From the NCBI GenBank assembly GCA_945870575.1, contig CAMBSK010000002.1, forward strand, positions 66,756-130,755: a DNA stretch of 64,000 nt, read 5' to 3'. The position numbers and the translations under genes are program-made. Below, piece after piece: positions 18,387-27,385 of the stretch. The stretch comes from Bordetella parapertussis. Lineage in GTDB: Bacteria; Pseudomonadota; Gammaproteobacteria; Burkholderiales; Burkholderiaceae_C. Numbering within the stretch: the first letter of the stretch is position 1; every line of letters starts with the position of its first letter. The notes beneath the pieces were generated by a model. That model saw nothing but the letters and a program-made list of their open reading frames with translations. It ran no database searches and was not told where the DNA came from.

Positions 18387-19394
18387 TCAGACTTCGTCGT
18401 AAACCACTTCGAGGGTCGGTCTGTCGATAACTGTTTTGCCGGTCATATCGACTTCGGTGGCAGGCGTCATGACAAAGTCGCGTCCGGTGACATCCGCGCT
18501 GAACAAACCCAGCAACTGGTCTTGGGTTTGCGGCTTGGGTCGCTGCGGCGGCGCTTCAGCCACGTTTTTAGCTAACTCGGCAAACAATGAACCCCATTCG
18601 CCATCGGGCTTGCCGATGATTTCGTAGCTGGCGCTCTTGCGGCGAATGTCTTCGTTGGCTGGAATGGCGGCCAACACGGGAATGCCTGCGTTAGCGGCAA
18701 AGGCCTGGGCTTCGCCAGTGCCGTCGTCTTTGTTGATGACCATGCCGGCCACGCCGACATTGCCGCCGAGCTTGCGGAAATATTCCACCGCGCTACAGAC
18801 GTTGTTTGCAACATAGAGAGACTGCAAATCGTTGGAGGCGACAACGATGACTTTTTGGCACATGTCGCGGGCAATCGGCAAACCGAAACCGCCGCACACC
18901 ACGTCACCTAAAAAGTCGAGCAATACGTAGTCAAAACCCCACTCGTGAAAGCCGAGTTTTTCCATGGTTTCAAAGCCATGGATGATGCCGCGCCCACCGC
19001 AACCGCGACCCACTTCTGGGCCGCCAAGTTCCATGGCGAAGACGCCGTCACGAATGAAACAAACGTCACCGATCTTGATTTCTTCGCCTGCGAGTTTTTT
19101 CTTGGATGAGGTTTCGATGATGGTCGGGCAAGCCTTGCCACCGAACAGCAAACTGGTGGTGTCGCTCTTGGGGTCACAACCAATCAGCAAAACTTTTTTG
19201 CCTTGCTGCGCCATCATGTAACTGAGGTTGGCCAGCGTAAAGCTTTTGCCAATGCCGCCCTTGCCGTAAATGGCAATGATTTGAGTTTCCTTAGTCACCT
19301 CGCCGGTGTGCACGGCATCGGGCTCTTGGAAAGCCTCCTCGCGCAGTCGGTCGACAAATTGGATCGTCTTTTCATTGCTTTTAAGGTCACTCAT
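18387..19394 (-). CDS. bchX: Chlorophyllide a reductase iron protein BchX
   Basis: A 335-residue NifH-like ATPase that delivers electrons to BchYZ. The P-loop GKGGIGKS (about residues 44-51) is followed by the switch region LIGCDPKSDTT. The two cluster cysteines lie in GRGCGGRG and DVVCGGFG. It begins an operon with its own promoter carrying PpsR-type boxes. In most purple bacteria bchC lies just upstream; here crtF is the upstream neighbour and bchC is absent from the window. Confidence 0.97.
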   Translation of the reverse strand: MSDLKSNEKTIQFVDRLREEAFQEPDAVHTGEVTKETQIIAIYGKGGIGKSFTLANLSYMMAQQGKKVLLIGCDPKSDTTSLLFGGKACPTIIETSSKKKLAGEEIKIGDVCFIRDGVFAMELGGPEVGRGCGGRGIIHGFETMEKLGFHEWGFDYVLLDFLGDVVCGGFGLPIARDMCQKVIVVASNDLQSLYVANNVCSAVEYFRKLGGNVGVAGMVINKDDGTGEAQAFAANAGIPVLAAIPANEDIRRKSASYEIIGKPDGEWGSLFAELAKNVAEAPPQRPKPQTQDQLLGLFSADVTGRDFVMTPATEVDMTGKTVIDRPTLEVVYDEV

Positions 19395-19441
19395 CAGTCT
19401 CTCCGTTTACCAGCCTTGGATGAAAATGCATCTGTCTTGGT

Positions 19442-19485
19442 TGTATTTTTAGGTTTACAGCGCGTTGTGTCAACTCAAATTGACG
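19442..19485 (-). promoter_or_regulatory. bchX promoter with two PpsR/CrtJ-type boxes
   Basis: TGTATTTTTAGGTTTACA (19442-19459) fits the PpsR/CrtJ consensus TGT-N12-ACA exactly. TGTCAACTCAAATTGACG (19468-19485) fits with one mismatch in the last base. They are 8 bp apart, the spacing seen in cooperatively bound CrtJ sites. A TTGACA (minus strand, 19473-19468) with a weak AAAAAT 17 bp away would place a sigma-70 promoter under both boxes. Oxygen-dependent repression is expected. No ppsR gene is in the window. Confidence 0.7.
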
Positions 19486-19512
19486 TTTTATCTGTCATGC
19501 TAGGGTAATCAC

Positions 19513-20676
19513 TTATCTTTTCTGCCCGAGCAACATGCGGGTATGCAAGGGCATGGGATTGGCAACCGGCTCTACCGACTCAAATCCGGCTTCCAGCATC
19601 AAACTGCGCAATTCATGCGGAGAGCGCAAACGGCCGCTGCCCATGGCCAGCAGGTAAAAATGAAAATAAGCGTCGCCGACCGGTTTTTCGCCGGGCGGTT
19701 GGGCCATAGGTTCGGCCAGCAACAGGCGTCCGCCGCTTGGCAGCATCTGGTAAATCTTGGTCAGCAACGCCTTGACCACCGCATCCGGATGGTCGTGCGC
19801 CACACGCACCAGCGTGACCAGATCGACACCGTCTGGCAAGGCATTGCTGATGAAACTGCCCCCGTGCACCGTGACACGGTCCGACACGCCTGCTTTTTCC
19901 ATGCGATCCGCGGCCAGGGCCGCCACCGGCGGCAAGTCCATCAAATGCAATTTCAAACCAGGGACTTTTTGCGCCAGCGCCAGCACCCAGCCGCCCTTGC
20001 CGCCGCCTATGTCCAGAACCTGGCGGTGCGCTGAAAAATCGTATGAGGCCAACAGCTCTTCAATCACAAACCTCTGTGAAGCCGACATCAATTCCGAATA
20101 CCGCGCTACTTTTTCAGCTTCCCAGCCCTGCGGGTTATCGCCGTTCATATACGGCCAATAGGCTTGCATATGCGGTTGCATTTCATCGCGCAGCAAAGCC
20201 AGTGGATCGCGCATATCGTCAAACAAAACCGCGTTGTGTTCGATCATCAAACGCAAGCCCGGATCGGCAGCCACGGGGGCACCCAACGCGCCCAAGCCGT
20301 AGCAGTTGTCGCCTCGCATTTCAACCAGACGCAGAGCCACGGCCGATTGCAACAGTCGTTGCATCGCAGCTGCCGACATACGGCATTGGTGAGCGAGTTG
20401 TTCGAGTGAAAGCGGCTGCTCGCGCAATAGTTCCAACAGGTGCAAACGCACACAAGCCAGCAACACTTGGCTGTGCACAAAGCCTGCCATGACATCGAAT
20501 AACTGGGCGGCGCGCCTGCGCGTGACCCAACGCGTCAGCGGATTGGAAATGGCCCAGCGGTAAAAACCCGGCGATGTCATCCACCGGTCTAAGCGCTGAT
20601 CGATTTGCTGCCGCCAACCGGGGCGATTATGACGACGGTGTTCAGCCAGCGGTTTGGCCAGATCCAGACTTTTCAT
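19513..20676 (-). CDS. crtF: Hydroxyneurosporene O-methyltransferase
   Basis: A 387-residue SAM-dependent methyltransferase of the plant O-methyltransferase fold. VLDIGGGKGGWVLALAQKVP is the SAM-binding glycine loop, LHLMDLPPVAALA follows, and VRVAHDHPD precedes the lid. An N-terminal winged-helix dimerisation domain precedes it. CrtF methylates the C1 hydroxyl made by CrtC. It starts 12 bp after crtE. The 118-bp gap to bchX holds the bchX promoter. Confidence 0.93.
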   Translation of the reverse strand: MKSLDLAKPLAEHRRHNRPGWRQQIDQRLDRWMTSPGFYRWAISNPLTRWVTRRRAAQLFDVMAGFVHSQVLLACVRLHLLELLREQPLSLEQLAHQCRMSAAAMQRLLQSAVALRLVEMRGDNCYGLGALGAPVAADPGLRLMIEHNAVLFDDMRDPLALLRDEMQPHMQAYWPYMNGDNPQGWEAEKVARYSELMSASQRFVIEELLASYDFSAHRQVLDIGGGKGGWVLALAQKVPGLKLHLMDLPPVAALAADRMEKAGVSDRVTVHGGSFISNALPDGVDLVTLVRVAHDHPDAVVKALLTKIYQMLPSGGRLLLAEPMAQPPGEKPVGDAYFHFYLLAMGSGRLRSPHELRSLMLEAGFESVEPVANPMPLHTRMLLGQKR

Positions 20677-20688
20677 AAATCAGCCGTA

Positions 20689-21594
20689 TCAGGCGCTGAC
20701 GCGCGAGCCACTCGCTTGTGACTGGCGTGAAATCTGCTCACAAGCAGACGGCGGTACCAGTCGCTCGGACTCCATCAACACCAGTTTGCGCATCGCTTCG
20801 CGGCTTTCGCACATAGGCACGGAGTCGGCGGCGGTTTGCATCAAACCATTGAAATACTGCAATGCACCGACCAGACCGAGATCGGCGGCGGCGCTGGGAC
20901 GGCCGTGGTGAGCATCCTGACCTGCGGGTTTGCCGAGCTGATCAGCCTGCATCATCACATCGCGTATGTCGTCGGCCACTTGATAGGCTTCGCCCAGCGT
21001 ACTGCCCAATTTATACCAGGGTTGCGGATCGACACCGGCAGCCAAGGCACCGGCACATGTAGCGGCTACAAACAAGGCACCGGTTTTGGCGCGCTGGTAC
21101 TGGCTGAGTTCAACCCGTGTTTCGCATTCCCAGGCTTGCCCGGCCACGATGCCGTCTGGCGCACCGACGCCGTCGCTGATGACGCTGAGCAATTGCACGG
21201 TGCGCAGCGGGTGCTGACGACCACTGCGCGCCAGCACCTGGTAGGCCATGACGATCAAAGCGTCACCGGTCAGCAGGGCCAATGGTTCGCCGAATTGTTT
21301 GTGAACAGTGACCTGGCCGCGACGCATATCGGCATCGTCAAAGCAAGGCATATCGTCATGTACCAGAGAAGCACAGTGCAGCAGTTCGATAGCCGCAGCA
21401 GCTGCATCGCTTAACTCATGGTCATCCTCGCCGCAGGCCTTGGCCACTGCCAGGCACAACTGAGGCCGGATGCGGGCACCGCCGGGAAATACCGCGTGGC
21501 GCATTGCATCCATCAAGCGGGGTGGCGCACTCTTGGTCTGGGTTAATAAAAATTGCCTCTTAAGGGCTGCTTCTATGCGTTTTGACAAGCTCAT
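20689..21594 (-). CDS. crtE: Geranylgeranyl diphosphate synthase
   Basis: A trans-prenyltransferase of about 301 residues. The first aspartate-rich motif is DDMPCFDDADMRRG, the second DDIRD, with a GAR-I-RPQL substrate block. I prefer the ATG at 21594 (MSLSKRIEAAL) because the frame to 21651 runs into the promoter palindrome. It supplies geranylgeranyl diphosphate for carotenoids and for the bacteriochlorophyll tail. It is about 33% identical by eye to IspA encoded nearby; the CFDD rather than CMDN variant and the operon context mark it as CrtE. Confidence 0.9.
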   Translation of the reverse strand: MSLSKRIEAALKRQFLLTQTKSAPPRLMDAMRHAVFPGGARIRPQLCLAVAKACGEDDHELSDAAAAAIELLHCASLVHDDMPCFDDADMRRGQVTVHKQFGEPLALLTGDALIVMAYQVLARSGRQHPLRTVQLLSVISDGVGAPDGIVAGQAWECETRVELSQYQRAKTGALFVAATCAGALAAGVDPQPWYKLGSTLGEAYQVADDIRDVMMQADQLGKPAGQDAHHGRPSAAADLGLVGALQYFNGLMQTAADSVPMCESREAMRKLVLMESERLVPPSACEQISRQSQASGSRVSA

Positions 21595-21649
21595 GGGACC
21601 CCCTGCTGGGGTGGCAACCGCCGCACCGACAATTCGAAGCGACATCCAC

Positions 21650-21684
21650 AAGTGTCAATTTAACATGACACTTGGCTTTGTCAA
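21650..21684 (-). promoter_or_regulatory. crtE promoter overlapped by a PpsR-type palindrome
   Basis: TGTCAATTTAACATGACA (21653-21670) matches TGT-N12-ACA and lies in a longer palindrome with 8-bp arms AAGTGTCA and TGACACTT (21650-21673). On the minus strand TTGACA (21684-21679) and TAAATT (21662-21657) are 16 bp apart, giving a good sigma-70 promoter whose -10 lies inside the palindrome. A further TGTCAA half-site starts 8 bp beyond the box. Repression by PpsR under oxygen is the likely role. Confidence 0.75.
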
Positions 21685-21774
21685 TGGGAAAAATAAGAAG
21701 GCCGGCTCCGACTTTCTATGACGCAAGTGATTGATAACAACAGTTTACGCATGAAGTAAATAGAAAAGTATTCA

Positions 21775-22359
21775 TTACAAGCCCAGCGGACTGACAGCAA
21801 ACAACCAGGTATGGCCGCCAAACAACAAAACAGCCCAGGCGGCAACGCCGATCAACACGACACGCAAGGTATTCGGCGTGGCCGCCACCGCAGCGCCTGA
21901 CTGGGCCGCCATCCGGTCACGCTGCCTGGCCGCGCGGAAATTCAACACCGACCAGACCAGAAAGGCGCCGAACAATATGAGGTCAGCCTGTTTGCCATTG
22001 GCCAGCAAATGGGCCAGCGCCCAGACTTTGACAGCCAGGATCATGGGGTGACCGAGTTTGGCCTTGATGGCGTTGTGCGGCACCTGTCCGGCTACCAGCA
22101 GCACCATGGCAAACAACATCAGCAAAGCTGCGATATGTCGCATGGCGACCGGCGGCGACCACAACTGCGGGCTGTCCCAGCGGATTTTGCTAAACCCATA
22201 CACCAGCAATACAAAGCCGACCAACGAAGCAATGCTGTAAATACCTTTGAATATTTTTTCGCCCCATTGCTCAAGCTTGCGATTACGCCAGTCCTCGGCG
22301 AAAACACGCATCGAATGGCAACCCAGAAACAACACCAAACCCGTTATGAACAATTCCAT
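21775..22359 (-). CDS. NnrU-family membrane protein
   Basis: About 194 residues starting MELFITGLVLFLGCHSMRVF, with five or six hydrophobic spans and the HPMILAVKVWALAHLLANG block typical of the NnrU family. AGGAG precedes the ATG at 22359. Plant 15-cis-zeta-carotene isomerase (Z-ISO) belongs to this family, and other members sit near denitrification or photosynthesis genes. Its position between ispA and crtE suggests a link with carotenoids, but no catalytic function can be proved here. Confidence 0.8.
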   Translation of the reverse strand: MELFITGLVLFLGCHSMRVFAEDWRNRKLEQWGEKIFKGIYSIASLVGFVLLVYGFSKIRWDSPQLWSPPVAMRHIAALLMLFAMVLLVAGQVPHNAIKAKLGHPMILAVKVWALAHLLANGKQADLILFGAFLVWSVLNFRAARQRDRMAAQSGAAVAATPNTLRVVLIGVAAWAVLLFGGHTWLFAVSPLGL

Positions 22360-22413
22360 TTTGATCTCCTGGTGGTTTTTGACAGCCGAGTACAGGCTGC
22401 GCGTTTTCAAAAA

Positions 22414-23322
22414 TCAATGCTCTCGCTGCAATACCCAATCAGCCAAAGCCTGCAATGCTTGCGTTTGCACCAGGCCACTGTCCGCCAAGGACTGTTGCGC
22501 CTGCTGCGCCAAATTTGTTGCTTCTTTTTTTGCGCCATGCAGACCCAGCAATGACACATACGTGGGTTTGTTGTTGTCTGCGTCCTTGCCCGCTGTTTTA
22601 CCCAGCACGGCGGTGTCTGCGGTGACGTCCAGAATATCGTCGACCACTTGAAACGCCACACCCAGCGCCTGTCCGTAAGACAACAGCGCTTGCATGGCCG
22701 TGGCATCCGCCTGCGCCGCCACCGCGCCCATTTGCACGCTGGTCTCCAACAATGCGCCGGTTTTGCAGCGGTGCATCAGTCTCAGCTGTTGAAGCGAAAG
22801 TTGTTCACCGACACTGGCCAAATCGATAGCCTGTCCGCCCGCCATGCCAGCGTGCCCGGCACCGCGCGCCAGCAAGCTGCACAAGCGCGCCTGTACTTGC
22901 GCAGGAATATCGCTGTGTTCAGGTGTCAACAATTCAAACGCCAATGTTTGCAAAGCGTCGCCTGCCAGCAGCGCACCGGCTTCGCCGTATTTCACATGCA
23001 CGGTCGGTTTGCCGCGCCTAAGCACATCGTTGTCCATGCACGGCATGTCGTCATGCACCAATGAGTAAGCGTGAATCAATTCGATGGCGCAGGCGGCGCG
23101 CATACCGGCGTCTGACATCCATGCAGAAAGTGTGTGAGCGCCGCAAGCCTCCAAGCTCGCGAGCACCAGCAAAGGTCGCAAGCGCTTGCCCCCATCGAGC
23201 ACTGCGTAGCGCATGGCTTCACCTAAGCCAGCGGGCGCATCCGCAGGCACCCATGCGGTGAGGGCTTGCTCCACTGCCAGCAATTGGTGGCGGCTCCAGT
23301 CGTTCATGTCAAAGCCGCTCAT
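22414..23322 (-). CDS. ispA: Farnesyl diphosphate synthase
   Basis: A 302-residue prenyltransferase with [19 protein letters not shown] and DDILDVTAD as the two aspartate-rich motifs, and [10 protein letters not shown] near the N-terminus. It condenses IPP with DMAPP and GPP to make farnesyl diphosphate. Its start overlaps the xseB stop by 4 bp, the common proteobacterial xseB-ispA arrangement. dxs, often next in order, is not here; an NnrU protein and crtE follow instead. Confidence 0.94.
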   Translation of the reverse strand: MSGFDMNDWSRHQLLAVEQALTAWVPADAPAGLGEAMRYAVLDGGKRLRPLLVLASLEACGAHTLSAWMSDAGMRAACAIELIHAYSLVHDDMPCMDNDVLRRGKPTVHVKYGEAGALLAGDALQTLAFELLTPEHSDIPAQVQARLCSLLARGAGHAGMAGGQAIDLASVGEQLSLQQLRLMHRCKTGALLETSVQMGAVAAQADATAMQALLSYGQALGVAFQVVDDILDVTADTAVLGKTAGKDADNNKPTYVSLLGLHGAKKEATNLAQQAQQSLADSGLVQTQALQALADWVLQREH

Positions 23323-23579
23323 TCGGCGTTACCCGACCAGTTTTTCAAGCTACCGGCTTCCAGCACTTGTATTTGCGCTTCAACCGCTTGCAAGCGTGAG
23401 CGGCAATGTTCCAATAAAAATGCACCGCGCTGGTAGGACTGCAACATATTAGCCAGCGGCATTTGACCCGACTCCATGCGTGCCACCAATTGCTCTAACT
23501 CCTGCAAACCTGCTTCGTAACTGGCGGGTTCCTGCTGTGCATCGGCAGTGGCAGCATTGGTTTTGGCAGCTTTGGTCAT
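23319..23579 (-). CDS. xseB: Exodeoxyribonuclease VII small subunit
   Basis: An 86-residue protein with the XseB pattern [19 protein letters not shown] then [16 protein letters not shown], a helical hairpin. It pairs with XseA (not in the window) to degrade single-stranded DNA. An alanine- and lysine-rich leader precedes the core. It is coupled to ispA by an ATGA overlap and diverges from the Rieske oxygenase gene. Confidence 0.93.
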   Translation of the reverse strand: MTKAAKTNAATADAQQEPASYEAGLQELEQLVARMESGQMPLANMLQSYQRGAFLLEHCRSRLQAVEAQIQVLEAGSLKNWSGNAE

Positions 23580-23707
23580 GTGTTTGGCATCTTGAGTGTG
23601 CAGATTGTAGGCGTGTGTTAAAGCGCGGCTACAATCCGCTTCCGCCTGGCAACTGAGCCAGTTTTTTGTTTCTCTCCCTGTGGGGAGTCTTTAGGTCAGG
23701 ACGTCGT

Positions 23708-24832
23708 ATGTCTGATTTAAGTCTTCAACTGCAGCAGGCCACTGGCCAACTCTCAGTTACAAGCTATTTTGATGAAGCGCTGTATCAGCGTGAAATGCAC
23801 ACGTTGTTCAAGCAAGGCCCGAGCTATGTCGGCCATGTTTTGTCAGTGCCGCAAATAGGCGACTATTTTGCTTTGCCGCAAGAGAACGAAGGTCGCGCGT
23901 TGATTCGTACGCCGCAGGGCATACAACTTATCTCCAACGTATGCAGACACCGTCAAGCGGTGATGCTCAAAGGTCGCGGCAACCTGAATGATCCGGCCAA
24001 ATCCATGGGCGGCAACGTGATCTGCCCCTTGCACCGCTGGACCTATGCCACTGACGGGCAGTTGCTGGGTGCGCCGCATTTTCAACACGATCCCTGCCTG
24101 AACCTGCAAAACTACCCGCTACAGGAATGGAACGGCATGTTGTTCGAGGCCAACGGACGTGATGTCGCTGCCGACATGGCAGCACTGGGCCCGCACAAGC
24201 AACTCGATTTCACCGGCTACGCGCTTGACCATGTGGAAATGCACGTGTGCAACTACAACTGGAAAACCTTCATTGAGGTTTACCTGGAGGACTACCATGT
24301 CGGCCCATTCCATCCCGGTCTGGGCAACTTTGTCACGTGTGAAGATTTGCAGTGGCAAATGGGCGATCATTTCTCGGTGCAAACCGTGGGTGTGGCCAAC
24401 CGCCTGGGCAAGGCCGGCAGCCCGGTGTATGAACGCTGGCACGAGGCCTTGCTGAATTACACGCAAGGTGAAACGCCTAAGCACGGCGCCATCTGGCTGA
24501 CCTATTACCCGCACATCATGGTGGAGTGGTACCCGCAGGTGCTGACCGTATCTACCCTGCACCCTATGGGCCCAGGCAAAACCATGAACATCGTTAAATT
24601 TTTCTACCCTGAGGAAATCGTCGCGTTTGAACCTGATTTCGTTGAAGCCCAACGCGCAGCCTACATGGAAACTTGCGTAGAAGACGATGAAATTGCCGAA
24701 CGCATGGACCAGGGCCGCTTGGCATTGATGCAACGCGGCGACAACCAGTTCGGCCCGTACCAAAGCCCGATGGAAGACGGCATGCAGCATTTCCATGAGT
24801 GGTACCACCGCCACATGAAGCCCAACAGTTAG
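23708..24832 (+). CDS. Rieske 2Fe-2S ring-hydroxylating oxygenase, alpha-subunit family
   Basis: About 374 residues. The Rieske site is CRHRQAVML then CPLHRWTYATDG, giving the Cys-x-His and Cys-x2-His pairs. The C-terminal SRPBCC domain holds EVYLEDYHVGPFHPGL, with the metal-ligand histidines and bridging acid of the mononuclear iron site. I chose the ATG at 23708 (MSDLSLQL). No reductase or beta subunit is adjacent, and the substrate is unknown. Confidence 0.87.
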   Translation: MSDLSLQLQQATGQLSVTSYFDEALYQREMHTLFKQGPSYVGHVLSVPQIGDYFALPQENEGRALIRTPQGIQLISNVCRHRQAVMLKGRGNLNDPAKSMGGNVICPLHRWTYATDGQLLGAPHFQHDPCLNLQNYPLQEWNGMLFEANGRDVAADMAALGPHKQLDFTGYALDHVEMHVCNYNWKTFIEVYLEDYHVGPFHPGLGNFVTCEDLQWQMGDHFSVQTVGVANRLGKAGSPVYERWHEALLNYTQGETPKHGAIWLTYYPHIMVEWYPQVLTVSTLHPMGPGKTMNIVKFFYPEEIVAFEPDFVEAQRAAYMETCVEDDEIAERMDQGRLALMQRGDNQFGPYQSPMEDGMQHFHEWYHRHMKPNS

Positions 24833-24911
24833 TACAGATTTTTTGCAGATTTCACGCTAGCAATTAACGCAACCGCACCGTCCCCGTTTCACTCGCTGAG
24901 GAATATTGATC

Positions 24912-25760
24912 ATGTACACCACCTTGATATCTGCCGACGATTTGAAAAGTTTGAGCGGTAACTTTCGCGTGTTTGATTGCAGCGCGGATCTGGCCAAACC
25001 CGAAGCAGGGCACCAGCAGTTTGAAGAGCAACACATCGCCGGTGCGGCGTTTGCAGATATCAATACCGATTTGTCGACCCACGACAAAACACAGGCGGTG
25101 AACGGCGGTCGCCATCCCCTGCCCTCGCGTGAACATTTCGCCAAATGGTTGTCAGCCAACGGCGTATCCAACGACACCCAAGTGGTGGTCTACGACAGAC
25201 AAGGCATGAACTACTGCGGCCGCTTGTGGTGGATGCTTAAATGGTGCGGCCACGAGGCCGTGGCAGTGCTAGACGGTGGCCTGCAAGCCTGGGTGGCGCA
25301 AGCCGGTGCTGTTCAAACCGGTGCTGCCGACAAAGCGCTTGCAGCCCATTTTGTATTGGGTGCACCGCTGGTTGAACTCAAACTCACGGCTGATGTGGCT
25401 GGCAACCTGGGCAAACCTTCGCAAACCATTGTGGATGCACGTGCGCCTGCACGTTACAAAGGCGAAACCGAGCCGTTTGACCCGGTCGCAGGCCATATAC
25501 CCGGCGCATTGAACAGACCTTTCAACAGCAATATTGCAAGCGACGGTTTGATGAAACCAGCGTCAATACTGCGTGCTGAATTTGACGCCTTGCTGAGTTT
25601 GCAACATGCCAGAACCGTGGTTCACCACTGCGGCAGCGGCATCAGCGCCGTCCCGAATATTCTGGCCATGGAAGTTGCCGGTTTAGGTCGTACCGCTTTG
25701 TATGCCGGCAGCTGGAGTGAATGGTGTAACACGCCCGGCTTGCCTTGCGCCAAAGCTTGA
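24912..25760 (+). CDS. sseA: Two-domain rhodanese/3-mercaptopyruvate sulfurtransferase
   Basis: About 282 residues with two rhodanese domains. The first holds VVVYDRQGMNYCGRLWWML. The second carries the active-site loop HHCGSGISA, with the catalytic cysteine and the CGSG(V/I)(T/S)A pattern of 3-mercaptopyruvate sulfurtransferases. GAGGAA precedes the ATG at 24912. It lies 79 bp after the Rieske gene in the same direction. An AT-rich gap of about 310 bp follows. Confidence 0.87.
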   Translation: MYTTLISADDLKSLSGNFRVFDCSADLAKPEAGHQQFEEQHIAGAAFADINTDLSTHDKTQAVNGGRHPLPSREHFAKWLSANGVSNDTQVVVYDRQGMNYCGRLWWMLKWCGHEAVAVLDGGLQAWVAQAGAVQTGAADKALAAHFVLGAPLVELKLTADVAGNLGKPSQTIVDARAPARYKGETEPFDPVAGHIPGALNRPFNSNIASDGLMKPASILRAEFDALLSLQHARTVVHHCGSGISAVPNILAMEVAGLGRTALYAGSWSEWCNTPGLPCAKA

Positions 25761-26070
25761 AGCGGATAAGTTTTAATTTAAACAGCATTTAACGCGGCAG
25801 AAGATTACAAATATTTACAATCTCATACGATTAACAAATGTGTTTTGTATTGGTGCGAGAAAGTTTGTTTCACTAAAGACAACTGAATAACAGAACTAAT
25901 CAGTTAAGTAGCTGCCTTTTGCTTTTGGAAGCATTTTATTTGTTCTGGTTTTTTATTTGAAAAACTCTTTTTTCTACTGTAAAACAAAAAATAACGGGGT
26001 TTTATTTATAAACAATGATATAAACGGGATAGTATTTTCGCACCCTGTAAATCATTTTTAAAGGAACACC
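25761..26070 (+). promoter_or_regulatory. AT-rich leader upstream of the acetamidase-family gene
   Basis: This 310-bp gap is far richer in A+T than its surroundings, with runs such as TTTTTATTTG and AAAACAAAAAATAA. I see no open frame of note and no recognisable riboswitch. AAAGGAACACC precedes the ATG at 26071. It probably holds the promoter and a long leader for the secreted acetamidase-family gene. Confidence 0.45.
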
Positions 26071-27324
26071 ATGTTTACCAAATTGCCATCCTGGGGTTTA
26101 TTGGTATTGGGCCTTGCTTTGAGCAATGCCTTTGCCGACACCACAGAAGTCAAAACTCAAACCATTGTTGAAGTGAAAAAAAGCGGCGGCCATTGCGAGC
26201 AAGACCCGAACTGCTTTAACCGCTACCACCCCGCCATCAAACCTGTGGCGCGTGCCAAGCCCGGCGACCTGATCGTGGTACACACACGTGACGCCTTGGA
26301 TGCCAATCTGAACATGAATTCTTTACCCAAAGACGTCACAGCCATTGACACCAACTTGATTCACCCCATGACGGGTCCGATCTACATCGAGGGCGCAAAG
26401 CGCGGCGATGTACTGGCCATCAAACTGATTGACATCAACCCCAACGAATACGGCTACACCACCTTGATTCCTGGCTTTGGCTTTTTGCCAGACATGTTTC
26501 CGGATCCTTACGTAGCCAATTGGAAGTTGAACCGTTATGAAGCTGTGTCGGCTCAGTTACCCGGTGTTCGCATTCCCATGAACGGTTTCATGGGCTCCGT
26601 CGGTGTCATGCCCGGTGAAGAAGAAGTCGAAAAATGGCTGGCCCGTGAAAACCAATTGGGCGCTGCCGGCGGTGTAGCACTGCCCCCTCAGCCCATCAGC
26701 GCTCGCCCAGCCGACATCTGCGGCCCCAAAGGCAGCCACAAAGACAAATGCCTGCGCACAGTACCTCCTCGTGAAAACGGCGGCAACATGGACGTCAAGC
26801 AAATGGTTGAAGGCACTACCCTGCTGTTGCCTTGCTTCATAGACGGCTGCGGCTTCTTCATCGGTGACGTGCACTACGCACAAGGCGACGGCGAAGTGGC
26901 CGGCACCGCTATCGAAATGGGTGCTATCGTGACAGTCTCCACCGAGATTCGCAAAGGCATGGCTTCTTTGATCAAACAGCCCATGTTCGAAGGCGGCTCA
27001 CAAATCAAAAAACTCGAGCCTGACAGCTTCCACGCCGTGGTCGGATATCCGCTGAAAAAAGCGGGTGAAGTGCCGCCACAATGGGCTTATCTGAACAGTG
27101 AAAAAATCAAGCCTTTGACCAACCTGTCGAATGATTTGACTTTGGCTGCACGCAACTCCATGATCGCCATGCTTGACTGGTTGATGGTCACCAAAGGCCT
27201 GAGCAAAGAACAAGCCCTGGTGATTGCCAGCGTCGCTTGTGACCTGCGCATCAGCAACGTCGTGGATGTGCCAAACTATGCCGTCACCACCATCTGCCCG
27301 ATGGAGATTTTCAGTAAAAAATAA
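26071..27324 (+). CDS. Secreted acetamidase/formamidase-family protein
   Basis: A 417-residue protein with a clear Sec signal (hydrophobic residues 8-20, cleavage near AFA-DTT). The body is of the FmdA/AmdA fold: IHPMTGPIYIEGAKRGDVLAI, GFMGSVGVMPG, ENGGNMDVKQM, DVHYAQGDGEVAG and EMGAIVTVS. Known members hydrolyse formamide or acetamide in the cytoplasm; an exported one is less usual. It has cysteine pairs in GGHCEQDPNCF, ICGPKGSHKDKC and CFIDGC, suggesting disulfides. The substrate is unknown. A strong terminator follows. Confidence 0.87.
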   Translation: MFTKLPSWGLLVLGLALSNAFADTTEVKTQTIVEVKKSGGHCEQDPNCFNRYHPAIKPVARAKPGDLIVVHTRDALDANLNMNSLPKDVTAIDTNLIHPMTGPIYIEGAKRGDVLAIKLIDINPNEYGYTTLIPGFGFLPDMFPDPYVANWKLNRYEAVSAQLPGVRIPMNGFMGSVGVMPGEEEVEKWLARENQLGAAGGVALPPQPISARPADICGPKGSHKDKCLRTVPPRENGGNMDVKQMVEGTTLLLPCFIDGCGFFIGDVHYAQGDGEVAGTAIEMGAIVTVSTEIRKGMASLIKQPMFEGGSQIKKLEPDSFHAVVGYPLKKAGEVPPQWAYLNSEKIKPLTNLSNDLTLAARNSMIAMLDWLMVTKGLSKEQALVIASVACDLRISNVVDVPNYAVTTICPMEIFSKK

Positions 27325-27342
27325 AGCCCACAAGGCTTGCCA

Positions 27343-27373
27343 AAAAGAGCGAGTCCTACTCGCTCTTTTTTTT
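27343..27373 (+). terminator. Rho-independent terminator
   Basis: A 12-bp stem, AAAAGAGCGAGT with ACTCGCTCTTTT around CCT, is followed by more T residues. It separates the acetamidase-family gene from the following trio, which must then have its own promoter or rely on read-through. Confidence 0.92.
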
Positions 27374-27385
27374 GGAATTTAAAAC

